Assembly: GCF_964340395.1 (NCBI RefSeq)
Contig: NC_135558.1
Coordinates: 24,906,425 to 24,970,424, forward strand
DNA length: 64,000 bases
DNA from: Glandiceps talaboti
Lineage: Eukaryota > Hemichordata > Enteropneusta > Spengelidae
Direction: 5' to 3'
Shown: in pieces, positions 1 through 14,015 of the stretch
Position numbering within the stretch: the first letter of the stretch is position 1
How the letters are laid out: each line of letters opens with the position of its first letter
Notes under the pieces: generated by a model
Database searches by the model: none
Seen by the model: only the letters and a program-made list of their open reading frames with translations
What the model was told of the DNA's origin: nothing
Position numbers and translations under genes: made by a program

Positions 1-433
1 TCAGTTTGCTTCATCGTACATTACAGTATAGCATGACAAGTTGAGAACTACATTGTCTGTTTACATGTAATACAGGTCGACGTCAACATGTGTGTTAGTA
101 GGAGTACGTTAGACTGTGGTTATTACCGTGCCTTGACCACGTTTCCTACCTCAATCCGAATTAGCACTTGCGATTTTATGTGCATTTCACCTGTTTCTAT
201 TTCAATTGTCACTATACTTGGTCATCACAATAATAACCTTTACCGATGCAACAAACTTTTTGAATGCCAGCAGTAAGCATGTAAATGTAACTGGGTTCCC
301 TGACCAATTTAGGAGTTCCCCGGTTGTGGCTCGGATCATGATCAAAGTGAAATCGAACATGTGTTTGAACTGATATAAAGAAGGTAAGTCAGCTTCATGA
401 TAATAATTTTGGGGGGTTTTTTTTGAACAACGA
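1..433. other. Unassigned AT-rich DNA
   Basis: No recognisable protein, RNA or repeat structure. Short ORFs on both strands show no domain or codon pattern that looks real. The stretch ends where the dispersed duplication at 434 starts. Confidence 0.4.
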
Positions 434-890
434 TTCGTAGTCCGGTTGTCTGTCTTGCTTTCAAGCAGACTATCGAGAGTTGATTGCTTTTATTTTGATA
501 CATAACAACATGTACCATTGTTGAAATCAACATAAAAAGACACAACGCTGTACTGATGTTGCATTTCAATGTTGCCATTGTTGTGTCTACCTGGAAAATT
601 ACTGCATCATCATGGCAAACACAGGTTCATATATGGACACAACACGTTACAGTCAATATGTCAAAACAAAAAATAAATAAATAAAACAAAAATAAGACAT
701 GCCTAGCCATAGTTCTCTTCAGCATGTTCAAATTTTATTTTACAAGACAAAAATAGTCATAGACGATACACCATGCCACATGTACAGTAAGTCTTCAGTA
801 TGCGCATGGGACGGGCAGTTTTTTGAAAGACAACGAAAATGCTATGTAATGAACCCAATCAAGAGAAAATGAAATAAAGTGAGTACATAT
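434..890 (+). repeat. Dispersed direct repeat, copy 1
   Basis: This block is homologous to 4252-4888 in the same orientation. Shared landmarks in order are CTTGCTTTCAAGCAGACTA, GAGAGTTGATTGCTTTTATT, TGTCTACCTGGAAAATTAC, GACATGCCTAGCCATAGTTC, TTCAGCATGTTCAAATTTTA and GAACCCAATCAA. Copy 1 is the shorter form; copy 2 has gained AAAT-rich expansions and an internal duplication. No coding frame is shared between the copies, so it is either a non-autonomous repeat or a local segmental duplication. Confidence 0.8.
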
Positions 891-2793
891 ATAGTTTTCA
901 AAGTGGCTGGTTATCAGACAAAACTAAAAAGCCCAAAGTGTAAAATAAGAAATTAATTCATAATTATCTAGAAAATATTTGACGATTATGCGGCAAAACA
1001 AGACTAGCAATGTTATCACTAGCGAAAGTGTTCTTTGTGAATTTAACCCTTGACCTATTTTCATACGGACGTCGAAGGAAATGAGGTCAGTGTGACATCT
1101 CAAGCATGATCAACAATGTTAACATGAGTGAGTACAACTAAATGTTGTCTAAACTTTAGTGGAAGAGAAATTCTGTTGATCAGACACAGACTATTTTCAA
1201 ATTCTTACAACATCTTGAAGATAGGAAGCAAAATGTGACACTGACAGACAGGCTAATCTGTCCGTACCATACAGGAGGCACAAACATACCACATGTGCAT
1301 CTGGTTGACTGGGATTGATTGTGATCACGTAATATTTAGTGCTAATTTTATGCTGTTGCTTCCAAATATTATTGAACTGCAATCTTTCTAAACAAGTCGT
1401 GGAAATTGCCAGAAACCTGATAATTTTATGACTGAATATGTTACGATCAAAAATTCCCTTACTTTCAGTTAAATTTTCTGATGGGAAGCAACACATTTAG
1501 TGTGAAATCTGATAAGCGACATTGATGGGTACAGTGACGTAAATCGTAAACAAATCTAACGTTGGTAACTATTATTTCTGTAAATTATCCTTAAATATCA
1601 AGTACACCTGTCTTCATAGCAAACAGAAATCTGAGTCCAAGTTTTGCCACAAACGGATACATCATTTGACTCCATCACAATGGCACACACAGATATTCTA
1701 AAATAAGTATCAATAGCTCAAAAACCTGGTTCAAATTTTATCACACTCGCACAGCTCAGAGTGCCTGCAGGGGGTCAGAAAAAATCGATAATCTTTTCAG
1801 TAAACTTTGCAACACTGTATAATCAAAATATTTGTACCTGTCAATGTACTGCTGCATAGTACAAATACTACTACTAAACTTTGGACTGTACACTGTACTG
1901 TACATTTGGTACAGTATGTTGTGAAAGTCTACGATGATTTGGAAACAGCAGCGATTTCGGAATAATATTACAAATAAAGTAAGGCGCATTGCAGATATTG
2001 TTTTTGGGGAATGTCATCGGCAACTTTATAAATCATTACAGAACAATTTATTTGGCCTATTAACCTTGCTCGGTCGTGATGCGAGCTGTTCAGACAAAGA
2101 TCGGCGGCGGTGGCGGCGGCGCTACTCCTTTATTTGCGTATACATTTATGTGCCACCCTTTTGCGTTCGTTTTCTAGCCATTTGGTCTAAAATGGGGTCA
2201 GGGTTTTTTCGAACTCAAGAGTCAAAAACGGGACCACTTTGCATTATATTTTATTTTGCTTGGTCTAAAATGTGGCCCTTTGTCCTTTGCCAAATCGTAA
2301 TTACCATTAATTGCCCCAAAATGTTGCCTCCTAAGGAAAATGTATTTTGTCTAAACTTTATGCTAAAAAAACCCTGTAAATTAATGGTCTAAAATGGGAT
2401 ACTGATTTTTGGTCAAAGTGGGTCTAAAATTGGGCTTATGACGACACACCCCTATCAAAGATGGCCACTGGTTCCGCCCCGGGAGAAATATTGGTAAAAG
2501 TCAAACTAGTCCGACACATTATGAAGTCACAGTCAGTTACACTGGCATCATAGAAATAAATAATTAACGTTCGAACAAACTCTATAGATTCCTGAGGATT
2601 TTTCAAGCTGATCTATGTTTTGTCATTGCACAGAACTCCTAATAGTATATACAAATATTTAGACTTTTGTCAACAGGGTGCACTCCACAGTATAATGACA
2701 TACGTTCGATTTGAATTATTAAAAGTTCAGTTATTTAAGTGTGAAGTGTGCATAATTAGTAAGCAATAAAATAATACTTAATATATTCAACCA
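891..2793. other. Unassigned AT-rich DNA with short local repeats
   Basis: No gene is supported. Around 2100-2121 there is a short GGC-rich run. Between about 2185 and 2435 a phrase close to GGTCTAAAATGGGG recurs five or so times, which keeps a 152-codon plus-strand frame open by repetition rather than by coding constraint. The rest is ordinary AT-rich sequence. Confidence 0.4.
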
Positions 2794-2931
2794 TATTCCA
2801 ACCCAGAGAAATGGAAACGTAGAATCCGTGAAGCAATCGAGATTGAACAACATAAACCCAGTCTAAACAGAGACCCTGGACTTGAACTACCCAAAGTTTA
2901 CTCCAGCATCATAGTAAATCCCACCCATTAG
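2794..2931 (+). pseudogene. Penelope-like element, C-terminal endonuclease tail
   Basis: The frame starting at 2794 reads through a conserved block with RRIREAIEI, then KPSLNRDPGLELP, then VYSSIIVNPTH and a TAG at 2929. The pattern of R-x-EAI-x-I followed by PSLNRD-x-G-x-x-LP is the C-terminal part of the GIY-YIG endonuclease of Penelope-like retroelements. No reverse transcriptase or upstream GIY-YIG core is seen in frame, so this is a fragment of about 45 codons. The family call rests on motif recognition. Confidence 0.75.
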
Positions 2932-4251
2932 GGGGGTTTCCAATTTTCAACCACAGAGGATGCACCCTGGTGGTGAATCACAGCCATGAGATATGGCCAA
3001 AACTGCGGTACACCTTTCACATGTACAGCATCATGTTTGTTCCAAAAGGTATCTTAATTATAATTATTCTTAATACTTATATTCATATTCATATACAGAG
3101 GACCAACCAAACTCCAAACTGTTACAACTTGAGCTTGAATGAGAAATGTCGCAAAATTAATTGAGTATTAAAACTTCAACTTTAGTGATATTCAACTAAA
3201 GGCCTCCCAGACATTTTCATTATGATATAATATTACACCCCTAAACATATGGTAGACGTGAAAATTATGTTTTCATTACATACACCAAGGGTAGTTTGTC
3301 ATGCTGAGTTAAAAAAAGTGGTCATTTAATGAACATCAGTTGCCATGGTAACCAAAATAACCATATGTGATTTTTTGTAAAATTAGACATGAAACAAATT
3401 TAGGAAAAAACATCATTGCTGTTGGCATGCACTAGTTGATGATATCTGGTGTAACAAAGTTTCATGATTTTTGAGTTATCTGTATCAATTACTTAAGCAA
3501 TTCTAAAACTTTAAAATCGCCAGAATAAATTGTAAATACCTAAAATACCAGCAGTCCTTGAGAATTCCATCTACACAGCTAGGTTCAGTCTTTTATCACA
3601 AAATCTTCAAAGTAAGTGTACACATACATTTGAGTACAAGTTGACATGATCATTGACTCCATACTGTACATTATTGTTTGTACTTGGATTCTATCCAACA
3701 AAATATCATCTGCTTTTAAATTCTCCAACTCAACTGACAACACAATGTGCGTATATGTGTACGTACATATTTCCAGGTCCCAGTGACACATGCCAAATTC
3801 AAACGATAAGGACACTAAATATAGTTGGGGATCACATGTACAGTATCATCGATTGTTACAGGAATATCAATATTATTATCCAGAATTTCTAAGTTGTGAA
3901 GGCGTGTGGCTTCCTTACCAGTGTTATAAAGATGGCGACTGTTATACTTTGCGCGTGCAAGTTGACTGACGTCACTAGAATGTATTACAATGTAGCTATA
4001 GTTATAACGCGAATCACGCATGTCATGTGCACTGCATTTATGTGTGTATGCAGCGGTACGCGGTATGCCGTACATACACACATCATATACACAAGCAAGA
4101 TAGGCAATGAAAGCAACCAACTCACTAGTTTATTGTTTACATGACTTTGTTGAATGACTAGAAATAATCATTAATTTACAAGTTGCTAAAATTTACACGA
4201 AGTTGACTTAAAAACAGAAAGGGGCATTGCAAATATTTTGTAATGCATGTG
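2932..4251. other. Unassigned DNA with one decayed interspersed repeat
   Basis: No coding sequence is supported. About 3185-3500 is an inverted relative of the repeat at 13690-13970 (separate entry). Around 3960-4100 overlapping ORFs occur on both strands without recognisable motifs. Confidence 0.4.
3285..3490 (-). repeat. Interspersed repeat, inverted relative of 13720-13930
   Basis: Read on the minus strand, this shows ACTAGTGCATGCCAACAG, then GGTTACCATGGCAACTGAT, then AACTCAGCATGACAAACTAC. The same landmarks occur in the same order on the plus strand at 13720-13930. Spacing is conserved and the sequence is diverged. No ORF is shared, which suggests an old non-autonomous repeat. Confidence 0.65.
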
Positions 4252-4888
4252 TAGTCCGGATTATTTATCTTGCTTTCAAGCAGACTACCGAGAGTTGATT
4301 GCTTTTATTTTGATACAATAACATGTACCACTGATGTAGTCAATGTAAAAAGACGCAACAATGATGTTGCCATTGTTGTGTCTACCTGGAAAATTACATA
4401 CATCGCGGCGAAAACACGTTCATATGGACATAGCACAGTGCAGTTAATAGGTCACGCTCCCACATCAAAAATCAAAACAAAATAAATTAATAAATAAATA
4501 AATAAATAAATAAACAAAAACAAAAATTTGCACAGTAAGACATGCCTAGCCATAGTTCTCTTCAGCATGTTCAAATTTTATTTTATTTTAGGAGACAGGA
4601 ATATCGATATTATTATTTATTTTACAAAAACAAAATAAATAAATAAATAAATAAATAAATAAAACAAAAATTTGCACTGTAAGACATGCCTAGCCATAGT
4701 TCTCGTCAGCATGTTCAAATTTTATTTTATTTTACGAGACAAAAATAGTCGTAGGATGATATACGGCACCATGACACACTGTGTAAGCACGGGTAGTTTT
4801 TTGAAAGATGACAAAACTGCTGCTGTGTGGATGGTAATGAACCCAATCAATAGAAAATGAAATAATTAAAAAAAGTGAGTACATAGTT
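4252..4888 (+). repeat. Dispersed direct repeat, copy 2, with internal duplication
   Basis: Homologous to 434-890. It differs by two AAAT expansions (about 4485-4515 and 4625-4662) and by an internal duplication: the block with GACATGCCTAGCCATAGTTC appears at about 4540 and again at 4683. The duplicated block is bounded by the AAAT tracts, so slippage or unequal exchange between the tracts is a simple explanation. Confidence 0.8.
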
Positions 4889-6537
4889 ATCAACAGAGAT
4901 AGTAATCCGACAACATTTCCGATGACACATGATATGTCTAGATCAAAGGGTGACCTAGCGTTTGTTCGATACTAACGTGGCCATTGAAAACCAGACTGTC
5001 GTATTTTTCTTAAAAGAAACAAATCAAAGAGATGCAGCGACTTTGAAAACCATACATTTCGGAGTACATACATGTACACATAAAAAACGGACATTTCCGA
5101 GACAACCCATCCATGATCAGTAAACTCGCCCACGTTATTACATTGCCTCATGTGTTGTCTTCTCGTGAAGCCCTTTCTCATCAGATTTCTGTAAGTTCGC
5201 GAGTACGAAAATATCAGATCACTTTCAATTAGAATTCAATAATTGGGAATTAGAATTTTCCATTTGGTTCATATCAGTGACATTTTATATTTAGAAAGTA
5301 GTGTGCTGTAGGTAGAAGACACGAGATAGGGTGTGTTTACATGTAAACGTGGCTCTGAATTCATATGCTACGAGGTTTGACCAGGGACGTATAAACTTCA
5401 TCCTTCTATTTTTTTATTGTCATTATAAACTCCTTCACTTTTTTATTTTCCTGACATACAATTTTGAAATTACTTTTATTATTTTTACTATATTTTAGGG
5501 CGGCCCTGTTTATTTTTTCTGTTCCTCATCTCCCGACTGACTCTAATTTGCAGCTCCGACATCAGAAAAAAAAACTGTTTTTATTTCTGACCAATTCCTG
5601 AGTACAACACAGCAAGATTGTATGGTTAGAATGAACATCAAACGTTCCTCATGGTGTCTTAGACCAGTGTTATGCCGAGGCCGCGACCTTGCGACGTAGA
5701 TTGAACTTGTTGTGCAAATCAGAAAATAATAACTTTGACGTTGTTAATAGCTTTAGTTCAAGATTTCTGAGTTTCAAGGAACACCTAGTGTCAGCTTTCC
5801 GTATGAAGTTTACAGTATGTAACTAATGCTGTCATTTGATATAGCAGGACCAAATCATTATACACAGCCAGTAACGGTAATTAATGAAAAATAAATTATT
5901 TCAAAGTTTGTTTGACTGTATTATTTGTAAGTTTTTCGTTCACATTTGGTACTTTTTAATGTCAGGGATTTTTTTCTTCAAAAGGTTGGTTTTTCTTAAC
6001 CTCGTCATGAATTTGAAGAGGGAATGATAAACACAGCAGTGTACTAACAGTTCTAAATATGAAACAAGTGGTTACAAGATAGTTTTTATTCAATCATATG
6101 TTCACTGTGACTTATTTTAAAGTTGTTTTTTGTCCTTGTCTGAAAAAAATGAATTATAAATTTGAGCACTACCTGGCTGTCCAATCTTTCAAAACAATAT
6201 ATAATATACTCTGTAGAAATGACTTAAAATTACATAATCTTAATTGCCTTCTTTTTCTAAGGTGTAATGTGTAGTACACAATTGTCAAAAAATAGCGTAC
6301 TGGGAACTGTTATTGTGACTGGAATTGTTTTATGTAGTTAGGTAATAGTCTATGTGTAATGGAATATCTCAGACCACAGTAGCTCTATAGTGGTATGAGG
6401 TAATATATATATATATGAATATTTCATAGACAATAATAATTGACCCCACTCCCTGTCAAATGACCCCACTTTTTGCAACCAAGGGGCCTTTGTCCCCACT
6501 TGTTGGAAACCTTGGCAGAACACTGTCGTTTACCCTT

Positions 6538-6562
6538 CCCCCCCCCCCCCCCCCCCCCCCCC
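6538..6562. repeat. Poly-C tract, 25 C
   Basis: Uninterrupted run of 25 cytosines on the plus strand, a G-tract on the minus strand able in principle to form G-quadruplex. Length in an assembly may be unreliable. Confidence 0.95.
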
Positions 6563-7860
6563 TTTGTTACGTCGGAGCAGCATGTGTCTTTCATGGCTGA
6601 AGTCGTTGAGGTTTGATGAGGGACAGGGCTTGAAATTAATGCCGTCGCACGTACATTTTGCTGCAATGTAATAATAGCTCAGAATATTTCTATCATTTTC
6701 AAAATATGCTTAAAATTGGTAAAAGTCAGTCCTCAAAAAAGCTTTAGCTTTAAATCAGTTGTATCATCGGGGACAAAATACACAAGCTTCATTTGTGTCA
6801 TAAACACAGGTTTTAGGCATGGATGTTACAAAAAGTGTACAAAATGACTCAAAAGGAGCAGTGATTGATGATTTAAATAGTTTCAGCATTGGAATGTTTG
6901 AATGTAAATTTGTCGGTGTCGACACTATGCAACAATGTCTTGCTATTGCCTATTGCTAACATTAGTAACAACACTTACAAGTTACAGAAGACGCATAATG
7001 TATACTGTACTGCAAGGTCACCCAAGACTTGCATGGCATGTTACCGATGTTTACATTATTACTTTTAATTACTTTTAAACAGTAAATCCCAAAGGAGTTC
7101 TGAGTTCTAGAAATGGTTACATGTTATTTGGTGGATTATTTTGACAAGTTCACACTGAAGAAAAATGTTTCATAGAAGTAATGATATATATAAATGAAAA
7201 TTCCTCTAGCACACTGATGACAATCACGCAAGTGTTTCAAAAAGTTACATACTAAAGTTTAAATTGGATAACTTGAAAAAATTATTAGCGATGTCAATGC
7301 CACTTTGATTAATAGGACGAATGTATTAGTACTCCTGATAAAATCATACAATATTTCATGGCTACAGATATACACCCATCAGGATGATAAGTATTCATCT
7401 TCTTACAAAGTTGTTCTACGAACTTGTCAACCTTGCTAAAATGAAGGAAAGAGACCTGTAACAAGGAATTCAATAAAGAGAAGAGAAAAGAAGTTGTAGA
7501 GAGACTGACAGGATAGAAAGGACAGAGAATGGAACTGAAAAAATACAGATTTTTTTCCTTGCCCCTTTTTTTTTATTTCGCCCGCCCGCCCCGCCTGACT
7601 ATTCCACTGGAGATGAGAAACAAAAAAAAGGTCACCCTTAGACTCTCACAAATTGAATGCTGAATTAAGTATGTACAGATAAAATTGTGAAAGGGCGCCC
7701 TCAAACATCAGCCAGCATAGCAAATAGCAAATATGAGCAGGCATAGCAAATATATGCTCAAATGTATACATTTTATTGACAATAGGACCAAAAAGCACCA
7801 TTCCTCTAAATTGTCTGTCTCACAATGCTTTCTAATTATATAATATTGAAACCCCTTGTG

Positions 7861-7921
<61 letters not shown>
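7861..7921. repeat. (ATA)n microsatellite
   Basis: About 20 perfect ATA units. It may be the tail of a degraded retroelement, since SINE and LINE tails in this window end in ATT/AAT runs, but no body is recognised next to it. Confidence 0.95.
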
Positions 7922-7922
<1 letters not shown>

Positions 7923-8103
7923 TTTATTACACAACTGCATCATCAGAGCATACAGTAAGGTAAACAACAACAACTACAAAACATTTTTAAAATACCCCAG
8001 TATATACTGGTATATATAGATATGTTTTTCAAAAATTTGGCACGCGGAAGATGATATTGCATAATATTTTAAAAAGATAAATTTCTGTTGTTACTACTAA
8101 TTG

Positions 8104-8575
8104 TTAAATCACATTCTGTAAACAATTTTTCCTTTGTATACTGAAAATTGGACAATCTAAAATGTAATGTATCTCATCATCAACTAAATTTAAATCACAT
8201 CTTTTACAAAATCTTAAATCAACAGGAACTCTTGGGGATCTCCTTCTACCTAATTCTATTTCTAAAGTATGGTCACTTAACCTAAATTTTGATGATAATT
8301 TCCGCAAACTAAAATCCCTGATATTACTAATAAATAATTTTCAAATTCAAATTATGTTTAGATAACTTGTAAGTTCTTAATTTATTCCCCCTCCCCCTTT
8401 ACTACCTTTATGACTATGACTTAACTCCTCCTTCCAAGTCTGGATGTATTCTTTATTTAGTTTTACTGTTACTGCATTTGACAATATTGCAACATTAATT
8501 GTATTATAATGAGAACTTACTTTATCTAAATCATTCGCAACTAATATTTCTTTAAGGATGAGATGCGGGTTCGTT
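8104..8575 (-). pseudogene. LINE-1n, segment 5: C-terminal region of the RT protein
   Basis: The minus strand reads KEILVANDLDKV, then a tryptophan block ending in GNKLRTYKLSKH, then after a frameshift near 8320 SLRKLSSKFRLSDHTLEIE, then CKRCDLNLVDDEIHYILDCP and a stop at 8104-8106. This is the usual C-terminus of a family of APE-RT LINEs: a GNKLRTY block, a KFRLS block and a C-x2-C...H...C zinc-binding knuckle. It continues segment 4 at 10245-10876 and is separated from it by an inserted block of about 1.67 kb. The element as a whole is dead. Confidence 0.85.
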
Positions 8576-10244
8576 GGCTCACTTTTCCTTCAAAGACAAG
8601 ATAAATACACTATGTGTTTTATGTATTATGTTGAGTCTATATTTGAAGCTGTGGTTTCTGTGGTGAGTATTTGTACTCAAAAACTGCGTTTTTTGTCGAT
8701 TTTCACTTAAAATTATTGAACTTTAACAAACAGTCTAGTCATTTTTCAACTGTAAATGAAACTTGAGTACATAAACTAAAAAAGGTTCCATGGGTTTGCT
8801 TATTTTTTCTCTCAATGTCTTGTAATAATCATCAAAAGTTGTATTTTTGTATTTTTTGCATAAATTAACGTCTTTCACACTTATCGACTTGATATCTCTC
8901 CATTCCCTCAAAATTTTCACTATCTAGGGGAACCTTTTTTCGGTATAGTTTCTCTGAGTAGTGTCTACAAATTTGAGACACCTGGGACTGTCCAACGCCA
9001 AGTTTAGTTTTGAACTTCATGACATGTACTAAATAAAGAGCTGAGAAAATGGCAAATTTGCATAATTAGACCCACTCCGCTCTACAAAACCTCACAAATT
9101 CGACAGACACTTCAACAGCTGTTTCCTGTGACTTGCAATCCCTTTGTTTAATATTGCCATTTGGTTGTGTATAGCTCCTTTACTACAGACACAGAGAAAA
9201 TGTGGTATTTTGGGATCGAGGGCCATGGAACGTGATGAAAGAAGGTACACAGTCAATAGATAGTTCACATGTTTCTTTCCCCGCATATAAAGGTATCGCC
9301 TCATTAATTAGTCGTCAATGGGGTGGAGACTTTAGATAATCTTTTAATTGGTATGCATATCATTCTCCATATGGGTTCAGACTAAAATAATTCCCTATAG
9401 TGGTCTGACTCGAATATGGGCTACGTTCTGATTAGAAGCCATATTCCTGCTCATGTATTAGGTATTGCTACGCAGTTGTTGTTGGTGTTTAGTTGAAGAC
9501 ACACAATGAAAAAAGTGAACCTTTTCCCTGAAATTAAATTTCCACATCACGACACCATACGACATCGAGAATTTTATACAGATTGTAAGGAGTGTTACAA
9601 AACTACGGTATAAATAATGGTACTTGACGAACTCACATCAATAGTTTTTCTTCCAGTCTAGGACAGCCATGCATGACTGTTAGTGACATTTATGATACTC
9701 AGAGTCGTAGTAGACATTACCTCATGTATTTAAACTACTTGTACCTTCAAAATCTTTTATAACTTTAATCCCTCGATGCCAAATTCTTGACGGGCTTGCC
9801 GTTTACATTTAGACAGTGTCATCATACACAGAAATAAACAACGCTACCTATACTACTACAGTACATGTGACTCGGTGTCGTGAAAGTTCACGAAGGGATC
9901 GAGCCATGATAAGCCGATCGTTAGAGAGTGGTTGCCACAATTTATATTACCTTCACTCTAATAATATAATATAGTATGTGAAGAGGACGCTGTCAAAATC
10001 CACCAACGCGAAAGTTCAAAGCTAGTCTAAGGCCACGTTGTGTGAAACTTACAGAAATGTAAAACCCGGAAAGCAATGTCACACATCTGACAAGAACTAT
10101 CAAGAGGTTCATTTTCGATTATTAATGTAAACATCAAATTTTTTGATCGGCTAAAACAATTGGCCCACAATACTGTTAGATATTCGAGATTTGTATGTTT
10201 TTTACATGCATGATACTTGAAAACCGTCATCTAATACATCGCCG
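8576..10244. other. Block separating two LINE-1n segments
   Basis: The LINE reading stops with NLPDIH on one side and resumes with KEILVAND on the other, so about 1.67 kb appears inserted here. I see no transposase, RT or clear terminal repeats in it. Minus-strand frames of 60-70 codons at 8735-8920, 9092-9304 and 10027-10230 have no recognisable motif. It may be a non-autonomous insertion or a rearranged flank. Confidence 0.5.
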
Positions 10245-10876
10245 CTTGAAATATGAATATCAGGTAAGTTATTAATTCTGGTCCAATATTTAATCTGTGC
10301 AACTGTGGCTTTTATTTGTAAAGGAAATCTACCTAATTCACCTCTAATTACAATAATTGGAGTCATTTTACCTACTCCAAGAATAAAATGATAGACCTGA
10401 TTACAAACTTGTTCTAAACTTTTGTTATTAATGGGTAATTCATAAGCCCAAAGTTATGCACCATACATTAAAATAGGTGTGATTAAATGATGAAATAAAT
10501 TTAAACATAATCTAGTTGATATCATTTTTGGATTTAGTATAGTATGACGGATGGGAAATAATGCCTTGAGTGCTTTATTTTTTTATATATAATTATTCAG
10601 TTTAAATTTTCCATTTGGGCTAAAAATAATTCCTAAATAACAGTATTCTTTAACTATTGTTATGCAATATTTGTTCAGTGTAAACGTTTCACTTTTAATC
10701 AGGTGATTTCCTACATTAAAAATAATAATTTTAGTTTTCTTTAGATTAATATCAAGATTCCATTTGATGCAGTACTTATGCAGTTAATTAATACAACTTT
10801 GCAGACCACTTTTAGTCTCTGATACTAGGACCAAATCATCAGCATATTGAATACAATTTATTGGAATATCTGACAG
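10245..10876 (-). pseudogene. LINE-1n, segment 4: RT palm motif C and thumb
   Basis: Reading down the minus strand from 10876: LSDIPINCIQYADDLVLV with the catalytic YADD near 10835, then LKKTKIIIFN, YLGIIFSPNGKF, LITPILMYGA and GELGRFPLQIKATVAQIKYW. This is the usual order for LINE RT motif C, motif D, thumb and the post-RT connection. Several in-frame stops are present. The upstream part of the same protein (motifs A and B) is found at 17830-18077, and the downstream part at 8104-8575. Confidence 0.88.
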
Positions 10877-10877
10877 C

Positions 10878-10901
10878 ATAATAATAATAATAATAATAAT
10901 A

Positions 10902-10959
<58 letters not shown>
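10878..10959. repeat. Self-complementary AAT/ATT microsatellite
   Basis: About 8 AAT units run directly into about 19 ATT units, so the tract is an inverted microsatellite. It sits exactly at the break of the LINE-1n reading, which would fit the junction of an inserted retroelement whose tail was an ATT repeat. Confidence 0.9.
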
Positions 10960-13020
<2,061 letters not shown>

Positions 13021-13689
13021 TACGCTCTGCCACTGCGGTATAGAGCACTGTCTTATAGCAGATTGATACTCACCGAGTTATATATATATATATATATGAT
13101 TTACACTGCCAAGAAAGGAAAGTTGAACTTTGTCCATAGCAAAGGTATGCATGTAGAGCTGATGACTTCGTTAACGTACATGTTTGTAAATGTCAGCGCA
13201 ACTGAAAAGGACAAGAATATGTCAAGATGGGGTAAACGTTGTATTTTCAAGCTGAGTAATTTGTATTAAATCATAATTTCACACAGTATATCTTTATTTC
13301 TGTGTTATGCTGTCATTATTGCTAACGGTTGCAGGCTTTTACATGTAATATTTAACAGAAAACTAGTGAAGGCCTGTAATTTTCTTCACATTCCCACAGA
13401 CCAGTTTGTTTATGTATGTACATGTAGCACCCTCCTTGCGTGTGACATGTTGTAATGTAGTCTGGACTGGCCCTTCGAAATTTTTCATAATTAGACCTTG
13501 TAATCGGCACAGATCTTCTGACACACATGTTAAGCTTTTATGACCACTCAGTTTATGACTCATTGCATATTTTATTTGGACTTAGAGTAACAAAATATTT
13601 AGTATTTTAATAGCAAACCCATTCGATTGTAGATGTATGTCAGTTGTATTTTTTTACTAAAACATGGCATTTGTAATGTAAGCGTATTT
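13021..13689. other. Unassigned DNA right of the palindrome
   Basis: Includes the short (TA)n at 13079-13097. The sequence at about 13025-13075 (CTGCCACTGCGGTATAGAGC and following) lies between the palindrome and the second TA tract and may be part of the same element. No gene is supported. Confidence 0.4.
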
Positions 13690-13970
13690 TATGTTTCCAT
13701 GGAAGCCACTCTCCAATTTTAGATAATCTGTCTTACAATGGATAGCACTAGTGCATATATGCCAAAAGTAACTAAAGGTATTTGTTTGTTAAAAAATTTT
13801 GTTCTTCGAATTTTACATAAATTTTGCCAAATAATGCATAATATGGTGATTTAGGTTACCATGGCAACAGATTTTCCTAAAATGATAACTATTTTTGAAC
13901 TCAGCATAACAAACTACTCGAGATATGGTGGTCAATATGCAAATAAACTATGTTATACTTAAATTTATCA
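13690..13970 (+). repeat. Interspersed repeat (GTTTCCATGGAA family), copy with full body
   Basis: Begins around ATGTTTCCATGGAA and contains ATAGCACTAGTGCATATATG, GGTTACCATGGCAACAG and AACTCAGCATAACAAACTAC. Its first 120 bp recur in direct orientation at 15005-15140, and its second half recurs inverted at 3285-3490. Together with 15005-15140 it brackets the hairpin-headed element at 14016-14975. Confidence 0.7.
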
Positions 13971-14015
13971 TGTTATTTTCCAGATATGTAGGTGTTTAAC
14001 CAACACAACATTTTT

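Larger units (their letters stand above)
4889..8103. other. Long gene-free stretch
   Basis: About 3.2 kb of AT-rich sequence. No ORF here carries a recognisable motif. Notable content is the C tract at 6538-6562 and the ATA microsatellite at 7861-7921, listed separately. A minus-strand 80-codon frame at 6424-6666 exists only because it crosses the C tract (poly-glycine). Confidence 0.5.

Noticed and set aside
1934-2392. 152-codon plus-strand ORF
   Set aside because: It is kept open by a recurring GGTCTAAAATGGGG phrase and shows no domain or coding bias.
7861-7921. Possible CRISPR-like or regulatory repeat
   Set aside because: It is a simple trinucleotide microsatellite; the window is eukaryotic.
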